Below, piece by piece: positions 1 through 12,152 of a DNA stretch of 64,000 nt (positions are counted from its first letter, which is position 1; each line of letters begins with the position of its first letter). The stretch comes from Liriodendron chinense (taxonomy: Eukaryota > Streptophyta > Magnoliopsida > Magnoliales > Magnoliaceae). The stretch lies in assembly GCA_003013855.2 (NCBI GenBank), contig ML058387.1, positions 2,418,001-2,482,000 of the forward strand, given 5' to 3'. Made by a program: the position numbers and the translations under genes. The notes under the pieces were generated by a model. It worked only from the letters and a program-made list of their open reading frames with translations. It made no database searches and was not told the DNA's origin.

Positions 1-1384
1 TCTTCGTTTGCAGTGGATGATGTGTTTATGTACACATTCTTCTTGTACATGGACGCTATGCTGCTTACACGTGCCTTTTTTCAAGATTGTATGCATGGAC
101 ATACATGTACCTCAAAATCAAACCGTCCAAATTCTCACTTGAGCTTATGATATAAAGTGGGTAATTACTGGACATCTAATGGACGGTTAAAGGGAAGGTG
201 GACGGTCAAATTTCAACAAACAGATATTCCCTAATCGGATGTAAGCATTATCAAATCAATCTGATTTGAGGGTATATGCCCCATCTATTGTGGGGCCCAC
301 TATTTAGACTATTTGTAATATGGAATTTGGGACAGGATGTGTGTGATGTGTACGTTGGATGGGTGCATGCATTAGAGACAAGGTGCCCCACATGAGCTGA
401 TATGGGTTGGCCCAGTGGTCAACTAACCCGGCCCGCTTGTGAGGTGGGTTTGGGCCAGGATAAATTGTAAGAGTTCAGGTCCAGGTTACAAAATGTGACC
501 CATTTTAGGAAATGGGTTGGACCCATGTTGAATCCTACGCTCACCCAAGCCACCTATATAGGTTATCAATGGGATGGGTCAGATAACTCGATCCAATCCA
601 AAACAAAAGCTGGAACAAAATTACATACATGTGTCCACTAGTTGGGCCGGGCCGGCATGTTTCACTTTAGCCCCATGATTCATTTTGAAACTGGAGTTGG
701 GTTGCGACGGGTCAGGCTTGAGCTTGATAAAATTTTAAGTCAATCGGCTCAGATCAGAAGGGTAATAGGTCGTTGGTTTGGATTGGACTAAGTTCTTGAA
801 CCGTTTACTAAATGGGTAAGCTTGGTCTGATCCCAACCCGTTCCGAACTCAGACCAATTGCCATCCCTGTTAGGAGTCCAACTTGCAGTTCCAGTTGGGA
901 GCCTACATGTCGCCACGTGTACAATTTCTTACTGCACGAGTATGAACCATGGCACTATGCTCAAGTATCAAATACTTCCTATCTTCAGCAACCCCATGGA
1001 GTACTGAACCCATACATCTCAAAGTGGACAACAAAGTTCCCATTCATAGAGTTCCATATGGCCCATGTGCCTAAAATGGTGGCCCCACCTTTAAGGTCAT
1101 TGGGCCCATGTGTTTTTAAAATAAATGGGACTTTGGTTGGTGTCGATTTTTCAAGGAAAGGGAAAAGGTACTCAATCTTTTTCCTTTGAATTTTTAAGTG
1201 TAGACTTAGTCCGGACTTAAAAATCATCGAGGAAAAGTTGTCACTTGTAAAGTATTCCAGTCCCCCTTTTTAATGAAAAAATGCCATAGTATCGTTAACT
1301 TGAACATGGTCATGAGCCCTGGACTAGCAAATTGGAAAATCAATTAAGCCAGTGCATCCACATGATACTTATGTGTATCTGGGC
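1..1384. other. Intergenic DNA with a decayed repeat
   Basis: No exon recognised. About 390-875 is rich in GGGTT/GACCC-type words and ends in CCAATTGCCATCCCTGTTAG, whose reverse complement resembles the AGGGATG-type ends of hAT transposons. I could not find a matching left end or target duplication. The open frame at 812-1189 overlaps this repeat and shows no family motif. Confidence 0.4.
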
Positions 1385-1429
1385 TCTCTATTAAGATTGG
1401 CTAGTAGGCATAGTGGCTCTGATACTGAG

Positions 1430-2460
1430 AAGGGATAACCATCTTTTTTTTTCTTTTTATTTTTCCTCCAAACGTAGCCTTTGAATTCATAAGGAAAGAA
1501 AAAATCTTTATAAACAAGAAATAAAAATTAATGTTATTGATAAAAAAAAAAAAATTATTGATTAATTTTTTTTAATTTCACTTATATAAGCCTTAAATCT
1601 TATATTCATAACTTTTCTAAAATAATAAACTTCTTTAAAATAGTAAATGATTTCCATATCAATTAAACTCTTTCTCATAACCCAACTAGGACTTTAAGAT
1701 TTTCCAACTCTCCAAACCCTAAAATTAGTAGACACTATAATTTACTAAAAATAATAAATTATAATGTTAAATTCAAAATTAACCCCTAAAATAGCCTTAT
1801 TTTAGGAAATCCTTCAGAGGCCAATTGCCTTTAGCATTAGCTAGCCTATAGAGTTCTTCAATAGATTTCTAACTAAATATTGCTGCCTTAAACTTACAAC
1901 TCACCATAAAGTTATGGCCTTCGGAAGAAAGAATGCCTAGCAAACCCTTAATCGAACTTTTTTAGCCTGATTTCTTTCAATCATATTGTCAATATGATTG
2001 TCCGTGACTTTGTTGTAAGAAGCCCTCCACTTAAAAAATTAAACTCATCCCTGAGTTTAAAAAGTTAGTAGCCCATTGTGATGGGCCATCTCCATATAGC
2101 ACGTCCTGTATCTTTAGCAACAGTTGATTGTGTGAAGGCATACACATTGGATTGGACTTTTTATATTTATGATGGAACTTTAAAAAATGAAATCTCACCT
2201 TTCATTCCTTTGCAATCCTTCGGATCTGATGTATCTATCTCCACCTCTTTTGCAACAATTGATATGTGATTATCAATGTTGGCCCTCGATCTATGCACTT
2301 TAGTTATTGTTGAGAAGATATGAAGGTGTTGATCTTCTTTTGATGACTGTAAACTTGTCCATCGCCTTAATCAATGGGTCATATTCATGTTTGCCGATGT
2401 CGATCCATCGGTCCCTTCCGTCGATCAATTCATTATTTGATGCTCTGATCAATTAGGACT
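1430..2460. repeat. Direct repeat, copy A
   Basis: This AT-rich segment matches 3106-4080 in the same orientation. Shared words run in the same order: 'ataaggaaagaaaaaatct', 'agtcaattgcctttagcatt' (one change in copy A), 'gagtttaaaaagttagtagc' and 'ctatgcactt'. It could be a pair of diverged terminal repeats of an old LTR element, or a plain duplication. Near 1410-1430 the reverse strand reads TATCAGAGCC, which is reminiscent of a Copia primer-binding site. No coding domain was recognised between the copies. Confidence 0.5.
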
Positions 2461-2539
2461 TTTTCTAAGCTAACTACAGATTCTCAAGTTGATGTATCCA
2501 TACAATCATCAAGTAATTCAATGGTGGATTCATCAAGAG

Positions 2540-2760
2540 GCACTCCTTCGTAAGCATAACCCACTCTTCATCTTTATTGACGGATTTCAAAAGGCACATT
2601 TTGATCTGGATAGTTCCACTCTATCTTCAACATCTTATTAACTAAAAAGCAACTACATAAGCCTAACCTACTCTTTATATTGATGGATTCTTCAAAAGTC
2701 AAATTTTGATCTGGATAGTTCCACTCTCTGTCTTCGACATCTTATTAACTAAAACGCATC
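2540..2760. repeat. Short tandem duplication (~95 bp unit)
   Basis: The words 'atttTGATCTGGATAGTTCCACTC' and 'catcttattaactaaaa' each occur twice, about 95-105 bp apart, lying between copies A and B of the larger direct repeat. This is a local tandem duplication with no coding signal. Confidence 0.5.
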
Positions 2761-4675
2761 TACCTTTCTGAGTTAAATATCCATAGGTTTGTGGCCTACA
2801 TTTTTATATGGTTATTTAAGTAAAATTGATTAACTGGCTTAACCCTTTGACGGTCGTGAGTTGTTTGACATCATACATTTGTGATTCATGGCCTCAGTTA
2901 ACTAAACAATCACCGCTTGCACCTCATGCATTGATCGTTGCAAGGCATATATAAACTTTGCATTAGGCACTAGTTAATTCCACATAATACTACTCATAAT
3001 ATTGTTAGTGCCTTATCCATTATTGAAAGCCATTGACCTAAGGAAAGACTCACTCTAATGCCAAATGATGGCATTGAGACCAATTAACATAATGGATGCG
3101 TGGATAAGGAAAAGAGATCGCCGTCTTTTTCTTAAGTATAGCCATTGAATCCATAAGGAAAGAAAAAAATCTCTAAAAAAGAAATAAAATTAAAATTATA
3201 AATGAAAAGTCTATTTATGCAGCCCTTTTATAACTTATATAAACCCCAAGCCTTAAATTCATAACTTCCTTAAAATATTAAAATTTTCTAAAATAGTAAA
3301 TTTATTAAAAATAATAAATAACTTTTAAACTGATCCAAACTCATTTCCGTGACTCAAACAAGGACTTTAAGCTTTTTCAAAACTCTTCAATCCTAAAATA
3401 CTCCAAAATAATATATAAAATAATAACTCAATAAAACTTTAAATTTAACTTTAACTCAAAATTAATCCTTAAAATGACTTTATTTTGGAAAATCATTCAG
3501 AGTCAATTGCCTTTAGCATTAGTTAGCACGTAGAGTTCGTTGATGGCTTTTCAATGACAGCTACACGTGCAAAATGCATAACAAGCACACAGTTATGGCC
3601 ATCAAAAGTTATAATGCATATTAGACCATTAGATCAAACATTTTAGCTCAATTTCTTTCAATCTTAATTGTCAATGTGCTTGTTGTTGACTTTATCCTAC
3701 ATCAAATCTTTTCACTTGAAAAATTAAACTTGTCCCCAAGTTTAAAATATTAGTAGCCCATTGCAATAACTTGCTTTTGTAGCTTGTCTTCTTTATCTTT
3801 GGTAGCAATTGATGGTGATGCAAGGGCAGGAAAGAGGAAGGAGCTTGTCGTAGTACCAGTACCAACCCTATTCTGTATGAAAGGTGGTCTCTTCTTTCAG
3901 ATCCCTATGTTCCAACCACCTACTTCCTCTAAAGGGAGTACTGTGATAGAAGGAATCCAAATAGTCACGGGAACTAGCAATACCTCTATACCATCCAAGA
4001 GAATCAATTAAAATTTTATACTTACCGGACTTTAAACAACAAAACCTCACCTTTTATTTCTTTACAATCCTTCACAACTAGGGGGCAGGGCCATCTCTTG
4101 AGGCCTTAGGCGAGAATGCAGATGAAGCCTTTTTTATTTAAAATATTAATAAAAATAATATTAATTAAGAATTAAAAATAATAATTATATATTATAAAAA
4201 ATACTACAAAGAAAGGATAAATTAGATAGTGTTTATAGTTGTTAGATAAGGTTTTTCTCAACTACTAAGAATCTTCGAATGAGCGCATGAATAATAATAA
4301 TAATAATAAAAGATATCAGAGCCATTTCAGTCGGATCCGATAATAATATTATATCAACTGACATATCTGTATCGGCTAATATATCAACCCTATCGATGAG
4401 AAGATTTTGTATATGAATTTAAAATATCGTGCTTGATTTGATTCTTTTGAGTTTTTTAGTAGGATACAAGCCCCTTAAAATAAAATAAAATATTTGAACA
4501 AAATAATGACAATAAACATATTCATAATGAAAGTTAAATAGCACCTTATGCAATAACGATCATGTATTTGCAATTGTATGCAATCACCATCGTGTATTTG
4601 CAGCGGGTTAAAGGATATCAAGACTCCGTGGCCGGGCCTCACTCAACATGGTGCAGCCTTGGCCATGAGGCTCGC

Positions 4676-5095
4676 CTTGATGTATGTATTGTATATCCAA
4701 GCCCTTCACCCATTTTTCTAGATCATTTTAAAGGATGAGCTCAAAAATGAAGCAGATCAAAATCTCAAATAGACCATACTAGAGGAAACAGTGGTTATTG
4801 AACATCCACCACTAAAAATCTTTTTGTGGGCTACAAAAGTTTTGTATCAAGCTGATATTTATTTTTTCCCTTCACCCAGGTATCGTGTGTCCTTATCAAC
4901 AGGTTTGATGGCAAAATAAAATAATGGTGGGCATTACAGTGAGCCCTAGAAAAATTTTAATGGTGGGCATTCAATCACCACTATAATCCACCTGAGATTT
5001 GGATATGCTTAATTTTGGATTCATGCAAAAAAAGGAGCTGGAAAAACAGATGGACATCCTGGATATGCAATACATGCATCAAGGTGTACCTCACG
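4676..5095. repeat. Foldback repeat copy (GGCCCACC family)
   Basis: A degenerate member of the dominant interspersed family. It has a 'gatgtatgtattgtatatcc' left arm, a central 'aagctgatattta...cttcacccagg' core, and a right arm 'ggatatgcaatacatgcatc' complementary to the left. The arms are more diverged than in the copies at 37988 or 17396. Confidence 0.55.
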
Positions 5096-5279
5096 GTCAG
5101 GACCACACCGCTTTGGGTGAGGCCGGCCGCCCTGAAATAATATGAAGAAATGGATGGACGACGTGGATAAAAAAACATATATTGTGGTGGGGTCATAGAG
5201 AAGCGACCGACAACCAATCTCAACAATGCACTCACGTCCGGAGAAAAAAAAAACGGTCAATTTTTTCTTTTGTGACCTG

Positions 5280-5365
5280 AGATCTGCTGGTTGTCATGGT
5301 GTCTCGAACCTGAGACCTGTCTGGTGGTCAAACTCGGACACAACCAGCGGGGTAACAGGCTGTTG
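5280..5365 (-). repeat. Possible tRNA-derived SINE fragment
   Basis: On the reverse strand, CCCCGCTGGTTGTGTCCGAG is followed by CAGGTCTCAGGTTCGAGAC. The second string resembles a Pol III B box in plant SINEs, but the last bases deviate from GGTTCGANTCC. Weak call. Confidence 0.25.
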
Positions 5366-5713
5366 ACCTTCAATCTATGCACTTACGTTTTTGCGATTTA
5401 AGTATAGAAGGGTGACATCTTCTTCATGATGACCGTGCAATCGTTCATCTTCTTCGCCATTGAGCAATCCCTTTTGTTGATCCATCCATCAATTGATGCT
5501 TTGACCCTAATTAGTTGCACGGTTTTGAAACTCATTCATGACTCAACTCAAAAGCCAAATTGCTGGGAAAACTCACCTTCTAAGGTAGGATTTTATTAAA
5601 ACTAAGTTAGGTGGGAATCCCCCAATATCACTAAAGGGTAACAACACCCTTAACCAATGAGGTATGTGTGTTGTTATTGTTACTAGGAATGCGGCGCATG
5701 TGTACTTCATGTG

Positions 5714-5714
<1 letters not shown>

Positions 5715-5759
<45 letters not shown>
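5715..5759. repeat. (GA)n microsatellite
   Basis: About 22 uninterrupted GA dinucleotides. Confidence 0.95.
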
Positions 5760-5762
<3 letters not shown>

Positions 5763-7375
5763 TGGCAAGAGAAGCTCCAGAGGCCTTTTAAAATGACAAA
5801 AATAGCTTTAGTTTATGACTCACATTCTTAAGAGGCCCCAAATAACCCTACCTACCTGTACTTGAAATCCCTCCTACATTTTTTTTTTTAAATCTTAAGG
5901 TTGAGGAATCTCCTAAAGACTAATTATGTGGGTAAAATTGTAAGAAAAAGTATTGGTGTTATATATATAGTAGAGATGAGTACATTATATATTACCTTTT
6001 TTAAATTTAACTATTTAAATATCTGTTAATATTTCTAATATATTTTCAATTTACAATATTAAGAGGCAGTACATGCATCCCAATATATTGCAATGAGATA
6101 TGCCGGGATTCTAACCATTGGAATTAGTCCTTTTTCGATAATTGATAGGGCTCCCTTTGGATAGAGGATGAGAAAAAACAAAAAAAAAAATCTCTTGGAC
6201 TGAATATTTCAATTCTGTGATTACACTAAGATTGTGGTGCTTGTTCATGTTCAAAGCAAATTATCAAAGAGTTGAAATAATTTAATAGTATATGCTTTCT
6301 GTCCCTCAGACATAAAAAGTGAGAATTGTGATATTAACGGTTTGGATCATTGGAAGATGACCCTGATTCAAATGCGAAAGTCCCAACGCATAATACTGCT
6401 GTAAGTCGCGATATATTCGACCAAACCTCTCTAACATAATTAAATTTCAAGTCGAGTTGGGTTGAGTGTTTGAGTCAACTCACCAAGCTTTACATAAAAT
6501 CCAGCCGAGTTTTTGGGATTTTTGAACAAATTTGAGTTGGGATGAAGCTTAGATGATAACGATGACCATGGATTAAAATCTTTGGACCTTATGGGCCCAC
6601 ATGCTGGCAATACAGGCGAAACTTATGATGCGAGTGGCCCACTTTAGTACCTTCATGAAAGATTAATACCCACCAAATCAACAGTTTTGATCACCTTACA
6701 TGTTTAAGATTTTCACCTTAACATATGTACGGTGGAGATTCCAGAGATTTGCAATCAACCCTCTATAGCTAGCTAGTGCACAAAAAGTTGAGCATCTTGT
6801 ATGCAGTTTCAGAAATGGCAAGTGCACCGGCATGAGTGTATTTTCAGGAACTATATATCCATCCACACATGCCGACATAGGACACAAATGCGAAATCCCA
6901 GCCTCTCATCAGGTGTACTCGCGCTTCCCTGAGAGTGAGAAAACGAAGATATATCAGGCCAGCCATGTACATGTGCTATGGACTCTTGATCAATTGTTTC
7001 CAACCGTCCATTCAGTGTCACCCACCTGATCAAACCGGCCTCATGTTTTATCCAGGGCATCTACGGTGGGGCACATGTAATCAACGGACTGGATCCCAAA
7101 TCATCACGTGTTAGCAATAAACCCAGAAAAGTGCAACCCAGGAGCTGCACCTCGGCGCGCGGGCTGCTGATTTATTTTATCATCCCATGCAGAACGTAAC
7201 AACGTCCTCTATATATCAGCATGCAAATAAGATGAAGATTTTTCCCTTCTAACTCAAGTAGTTAAAAGTTACATTTTACTTAAATCACACATCTCCTTAT
7301 TATTCATATTGCATTTTTATGATTATTATTCGTATTACATACTACACAAGAACCATTACATTACACACCTCATTT
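5760..7375. other. Intergenic DNA, 3' side of the glycine-rich protein gene
   Basis: No exon, RNA gene or mobile element recognised. The short open frames here carry no family motif. The last ~100 bases are the likely 3' UTR and polyadenylation region of the reverse-strand glycine-rich protein gene; AATAAT words lie near 7318-7331 on that strand. Confidence 0.4.
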
Positions 7376-7852
7376 TTAATCACCCCCTCCGGACCCAGAC
7401 CCAGACCCATAACCAGAACCTTCACCGTAGCCCGAACCGGACCCAGAGCCGCTCCCACGACCGCTACCTTGACCATAACCGGATCCCGATCCATAACCCT
7501 GTCCGCGACCTTGACCTGAACCACGTCCGGAACCCGAGCCTCCACCTGACCCTGCACCAGACCCCGCATAGGACCCTGCACTAGATCCCGCCCCAGACCC
7601 AGAGCCGGAGCCAGACCCAGACCCAGACCCAGACCCAGATCCAGATCCAGACCCAGAACCTGAACCAGATCCAGACCCAGAGCCTGACCCTGAGCCACTG
7701 CCACCGCCAAGTCCAACGCCAACACCAAGGCCTAAGCCAAGGCCACCACCCAAATCCAAACCTAAGTCCTTCCTCTCGGGACGGCTTTCGACGGTGGCCA
7801 ACGCAAGTGAAGAAACAAAAAGGGCTACAACTAGGGTTTTGTGAGATGACAT
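7376..7852 (-). CDS. Secreted glycine/serine-repeat (cell-wall type) protein
   Basis: A single-exon gene of 158 codons from the ATG at 7852, plus stop. The first 23 residues (MSSHKTLVVALFVSSLALAT...) form a classic signal peptide: basic start, hydrophobic core, small residues before the likely cut. A short charged stretch (RPERKDLGLDL) follows, then a Leu/Gly-Val/Gly zone, about 40 residues of almost pure Gly-Ser repeats, and a C-terminal half where GSG is broken by Tyr, Arg, Gln and Glu. This layout fits plant glycine-rich structural wall or extracellular proteins; the exact role is unknown. An in-frame ATG at 7873 would add seven residues, but 7852 has the better context (A at -3). The GS block is encoded by near-identical 6-base units, so length may vary between alleles. 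The antisense frames over it are shadows. Confidence 0.8.
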   Translation of the reverse strand: MSSHKTLVVALFVSSLALATVESRPERKDLGLDLGGGLGLGLGVGVGLGGGSGSGSGSGSGSGSGSGSGSGSGSGSGSGSGSGSGSGAGSSAGSYAGSGAGSGGGSGSGRGSGQGRGQGYGSGSGYGQGSGRGSGSGSGSGYGEGSGYGSGSGSGGGD

Positions 7853-7908
7853 TTTTGCTCTTTGAGTCTGCATGCACACTTGCTCCTAGCTTGGCTCATA
7901 TGTGCATG

Positions 7909-7917
7909 TATTTATAG
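7909..7917 (-). promoter_or_regulatory. TATA box of the glycine-rich protein gene
   Basis: The reverse strand reads CTATAAATA about 57-65 bases upstream of the preferred start codon. That spacing fits transcription starting near 7880 and a short leader. CATGCA words (RY-like) lie just around it at 7870-7876; any role for them is a guess. Confidence 0.6.
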
Positions 7918-8491
7918 GGACTTTCAAAAGCCTTGCTTTCACGTAGAAGTGTGAAAACTAAAGAGAGGTATGGAGGCTTTTCTAGAATAAAATGAAATAA
8001 ATATATTTGATTTGTGGCTTCGATGAGTCCAAGAAAGTTAGTGGACAGCCCACATTCTATAAAAGGCTTTTTCATGTATGTGGTGGGCCTGGTGGCCACC
8101 TCCAACAGCACTAAGACCACCGACCATATCTATCGTAAAACAGGCTCCTACCAGAGCATGCGTGCATTTTCTCTGTACTTTTATTATTATTTTCTTTTTG
8201 GCACGAGTGATATCAGGCTTGCAAGACCTCATGCTGGTTTTGAACCGTCCACGTCGTGGGGCCCATTGTGGATGGTGTATCGCCTGTGAAAATCACACTG
8301 ATTGGATGATTTAAGCATCTGATTCTACATGTTAAATTTGGACAGGTTATATTGTCCGTCTGTTTTGGTGGTCAATAATTGGATGGTTAGGATTCTATCA
8401 GTGGGGGACATGTATGAACACGGATGAGTTGTAGGGACGCGGATAGCAGACTGAAGACTGCCAGTAGCCACGTCGTCACTGGACGGTGCTC

Positions 8492-8925
8492 TGCGGGCCC
8501 TAAAATGATGGATTTTTTTTTTTATCCATGCCGTCTATCCATTTTGGATCATTATTTCAGGTCATGAGCCCAAAAATGAGGCAAACTCAACTCTTAGGTG
8601 AACCACAGGAAAACAATGGTGATTGAACGCTCGTCATTAAGAACTTCCTATGACTCACTGTAACGTTTTATTTTCCATCCAACCAGTTGATTACATCTCA
8701 CGGACCTGAATGAAGGGAAAACACAGATATCAGCTTGATCCAAAACTTTTATGGGCCCTGAGAAAATTTTTGTAGTTGGCATTAAATCAGCACTGTTTCT
8801 TATGGTGTGGCCCACATGAGATTTGTATCTGCATCGTTTTTGGGCTCATGCCTTAAAAAGGAGTTGGCAAAATGTACGGACAGCATGGATTAATAACATA
8901 CATCGTGGTGGGGGCCACAGAGCAC
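8492..8925. repeat. Foldback repeat copy (GGCCCACC family)
   Basis: Left arm 'tatccatgccgtctatccat' with 'gcccaaaaatgaggca' and a centre containing 'acacagatatcagcttgatc'. Right arm 'gagatttgtatctgcatcg...ggtgggggccacagagc' is the reverse complement of the left half in broad outline. Inserted in intergenic DNA. Confidence 0.65.
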
Positions 8926-9145
8926 GGTCAAGTAGCGAGTGGCTACCCGGCAGTGTCAGTATGCAGTCTGCGTCCGAGTTCTCAGTCTTGTGCGGAGTCA
9001 GCATGACTCAGCAACATTGAAAAATGGAAAAATCGAAATGTATCCCATGTGCATCTAAATCATTCAAACGTACTGTTGTGTTTTATTTATTTAATTTCTA
9101 AAAAAAGAAAGAAGAGAACCCCAATTGGATATTACTCCTGGATCT

Positions 9146-9565
9146 GTGGGGTCCACCATAATTTACAATTTCATCCATACCATCCATCTGTTTTTTCAGA
9201 TAATTTTAGGGTATGAGACAAAAAATCAGGCAGATTTAAGGTTCAAGGGGACCACACGGTGGGATTGAACGACCACCATTAAAAGCTTCTTGGGAGCCAC
9301 AAGTTTTGGATGAAGCTGATATTTGTGTTTTCCTTTAATCTATGTCTAAATGGCCTTATGAACAGGTTGGATGGAAAATAAACATCACGGTGGCCCCTAG
9401 GAAGGTTTCAACGGTCGTTGTTAGTATCACCGCTGCTTCCTGTTTTGTGGTCCACTTGAGGATTGGATGTGACTCATTTGTTAGTCAGTACCCTCAAATG
9501 ATCTGAAAAAGTAGATGGACGGCGTGGATAAAAACCATACACTATGGTGGGTCCCACAGAGCCCC
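9146..9565. repeat. Foldback repeat copy (GGCCCACC family)
   Basis: Starts 'gtggggtccaccataattta' and ends 'actatggtgggtcccacaga'. Both halves show the family words for gatctg/cagatc, 'cttgaggattggatgtg' and 'gatatttgtgttttccttta'. Confidence 0.65.
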
Positions 9566-9644
9566 TGCCTGGAGCAGGCGGGGTAGGACACAATCCGCTC
9601 CCACTGCTCCGCTCGGCCTAGCCAGGAAACGGACAGGGACTCTG

Positions 9645-9900
9645 ATGGGCCACCGTGATGTATGAGTTTTATCCACACCGTTCATCTATTGTTGTACAAG
9701 CCCAAGAAAAGAGACAAATCCAAGGCTCAAGTAGCCTACCCCACAAGAAGCAGTGGTGATAATGATACCTAACATTTAAACCTTTTGAGGGCCCACCACG
9801 ATGGTTAATTTCCATCCAACCTGTTCATAAGGTCACATTAACCTGGATGAAGGGAAAACACAAATATATCACCTTCATCCAAGTGCACAGAGTTGGTAGT
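9645..9900. repeat. Half copy of the foldback repeat
   Basis: Only the left half and centre are present ('gggccaccgtgatgtatgag' to 'cacaaatatatcaccttcat'). It lies next to the full copy at 9146-9565 in the same orientation. Confidence 0.5.
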
Positions 9901-10018
9901 GCAAACGTCATCCATCACCATTTATCGATGGTTGGCAGGAATCTAACAACATTTTCAAAATACAAATTCCCAACATTGTATTTTGAAATGCTGGCAGAAA
10001 TCCTCATTCCTCACCTTC

Positions 10019-10546
10019 TAGGGCTCTCAATGGAGCAGGATCTGAGATCTGTATAATGCGGATTTCAATCTTAAAATAGGTCCGATTACTTAAATGGACT
10101 GGATTTGGATTCACAGGAACATATCCAAGTTCAAATCGAATCCGAATAAGATCCGACTCATTGACACCTTACTATATATGTTATATTCATGCTGGCCATT
10201 GGTTTTCCAAATTATTTGAGCCATGTCTCAAAATTGAGACATGCCACTCTTAAGTTGACCATACCAAAGAAAGTAAATAGTGGGATGTGCATCATTTTTT
10301 TACTAAATTAAATATATTATATTATATATTTTTTAGATTTATAATGAGGTGGTTCGGATATATATCTGACCTGAATCCAATGGTTATATGGATTTTGGAT
10401 TAGAAATGGATCTAACAATCTATAAATAGATTGGATAAGGATATCACCTTTTGGATCCGAGTTGGATCCGAATCCATCTACAAATATATGGACTTGGAGC
10501 CAGATCCAACTAGATCCGATCCAGATCCGACCCATTGAGAGCCCTA
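10019..10546. mobile_element. Non-autonomous hAT-like element with 8-bp target duplication
   Basis: 528 bp, bounded by perfect-looking terminal inverted repeats TAGGGCTCTCAATGG and CCATTGAGAGCCCTA. The flanks are TCACCTTC (10011-10018) and TCACCTAC (10547-10554), 7 of 8 bases identical. Eight-base duplications and TAGGGNTG-like ends are characteristic of hAT (Ac-type) transposons. The body consists of GATCCGA/GGATCCG-type words and has no transposase frame. Confidence 0.8.
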
Positions 10547-10617
10547 TCACCTACCATCTATTGCTAGTGGGGATGTGTGTGCGCCGACTCTTTTGGTGGG
10601 GTGCGGATCAGGTGTTA

Positions 10618-11022
10618 CCATGGGGCCCACCTTGATGTATATGTTGTATATCTACACCATCCAGTAGCTGCTCCCCCTTATGTTTGGTCTAAATCCTAAA
10701 ATTCATCCTAATCAATGACTAAGGTGGGCCACACCAAATGGAACAATGGGAGGCATTGGGGATGGGGACGTCCACTATAGAAACTTCCAGTTGGAATGTG
10801 GGGTCCACCATGTTTTGTGTATGTCATCCAACCCAATTATGAGGTGCGCCTCTCCATGATGAAGGGACAAGTGGATGGAAACGTTTAGGCGTGATTGTAC
10901 TTTGATCCCAGTGTTTGTCCCACCTGAGTTTTGGATTTGAGATGATTTTTGGGATTTAAGGTGGACAATCGAAGGCACACCAGATGCACGGTTTGGATTT
11001 CACGTACAAATCATAGATGGGC
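10618..11022. repeat. Diverged foldback repeat copy
   Basis: Starts 'atggggcccaccttgatgta' and ends with 'catagatgggccctacac'. The centre differs from the main subfamily ('atgaagggacaagtggatgg'). Same general palindromic plan. Confidence 0.5.
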
Positions 11023-12152
11023 CCTACACAGCTCAAACGTGTGTGATCAGTCCCCAAGAAACGTTTCCTTAGAAATGCAGTCCGCTGCTGAGTAGTCTCG
11101 CGCACTGGCCGACCACTATGTGGGTCAGGCCTTTGATGGCGAAATACGAGTCACTGACGGCTAACATCCCACTATCAGTTGTCTTGGATTAGTTAGTAAG
11201 CCAGGTGTTGGATAAGAGAATCAGATGACGTGTGGGGCCCACCACTCAGATGAGCAGATATCATATCGCAATAAGAATAATAATGAGCACGTGGAATAAC
11301 ATCCAACTCGCTCGATCGATATTATGGTTGACTAACTGATGTTGATAGTCACGGCCCAACTGGCATCCTAGCCGATCGACGGTGTAGATCTTGCCAAGAG
11401 GAAGCTTGGTGGGTGGGACACGAATTTCCTACAACACCTGTTACAGTTAGTCCATACAACAAAAACTCTGTGGGCACACCGTGATGTCTCTTGTGACATC
11501 CACTCCATCCATCAATTTTGTTAATTTATATTAGTGAACTTTGAAAATAATACATTCCAGTCCCCTTTTTTTGTTGCCTTTAAAACAAAAAAAAATAAAA
11601 ATAAAAAACTTCTGAGGCTTTCCGTACGTAATAGATGCAATCAAAACCATTCATAAGGTAGAACACAACAAGATCAAGGGAAAACAAAAATATCAACTTA
11701 ATTTAAAAAAATTGTTACAAAAATTATTTAGCAGTTAGGCCCTTATTATAACTATGGGGATGGCGCATGAAGTAGCCCATGGAGAGAGACTCCCAATTGA
11801 GGATGATTGGAGCGCAAACTTTTATGATAGACCATATGAATGCAAAAACTCAAAACTGGACTTGACTAGATGTTTAGCTGAGCTGGGTTGACTCAAAGAG
11901 CTATACAAGTCTTTACTAAACTCTAGTTTATATATAATAATTAATTTAATAATTTTGGCCTATAGAATTCTAGTATTGTTAAAGAAATAGAGGATGCATA
12001 TGATGCCAACGTATCAGAACTAGGATGAATGTAGCTAAAATGAGGAGGTTAAAATAGGCGAGTGGTAAAATAGATATAATTCTAAATAAATGCATTAGAT
12101 AATAAGAGAAGGGAAAGTGATTTTAGATGGCTTGGTCATGTACAATGGATGT
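11023..12152. other. Intergenic DNA, nothing recognised
   Basis: No coding family motif, RNA gene or bounded element was seen. Contains an A-rich tract near 11586-11608. Confidence 0.4.

Larger units (their letters stand above)
3106..5520. repeat. Direct repeat, copy B, interrupted
   Basis: The second copy of the segment at 1430-2460. Homology runs to about 4080 and resumes at about 5365 ('caatctatgcactta'). The intervening ~1.3 kb is an insertion that includes a foldback repeat (about 4676-5095). Confidence 0.45.
7918..10010. other. Intergenic DNA with foldback repeats
   Basis: No exon recognised. Holds the foldback copies listed at 8492-8925 and 9146-9565 and a half copy at about 9645-9900. 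Their translations give the spurious short open frames seen here. Confidence 0.5.

Noticed and set aside
5715..5759. GA tract as a GAGA-type regulatory element
   Set aside because: No gene start lies within 1.5 kb on either side, so a plain microsatellite is the safer call.
7342..7728. Long open frames overlapping the glycine-rich gene in other frames, with Leu/Val-Gly or Trp/Val repeats
   Set aside because: They are frame shadows of the hexamer repeat. Only the frame with the signal peptide has a sensible start and composition.
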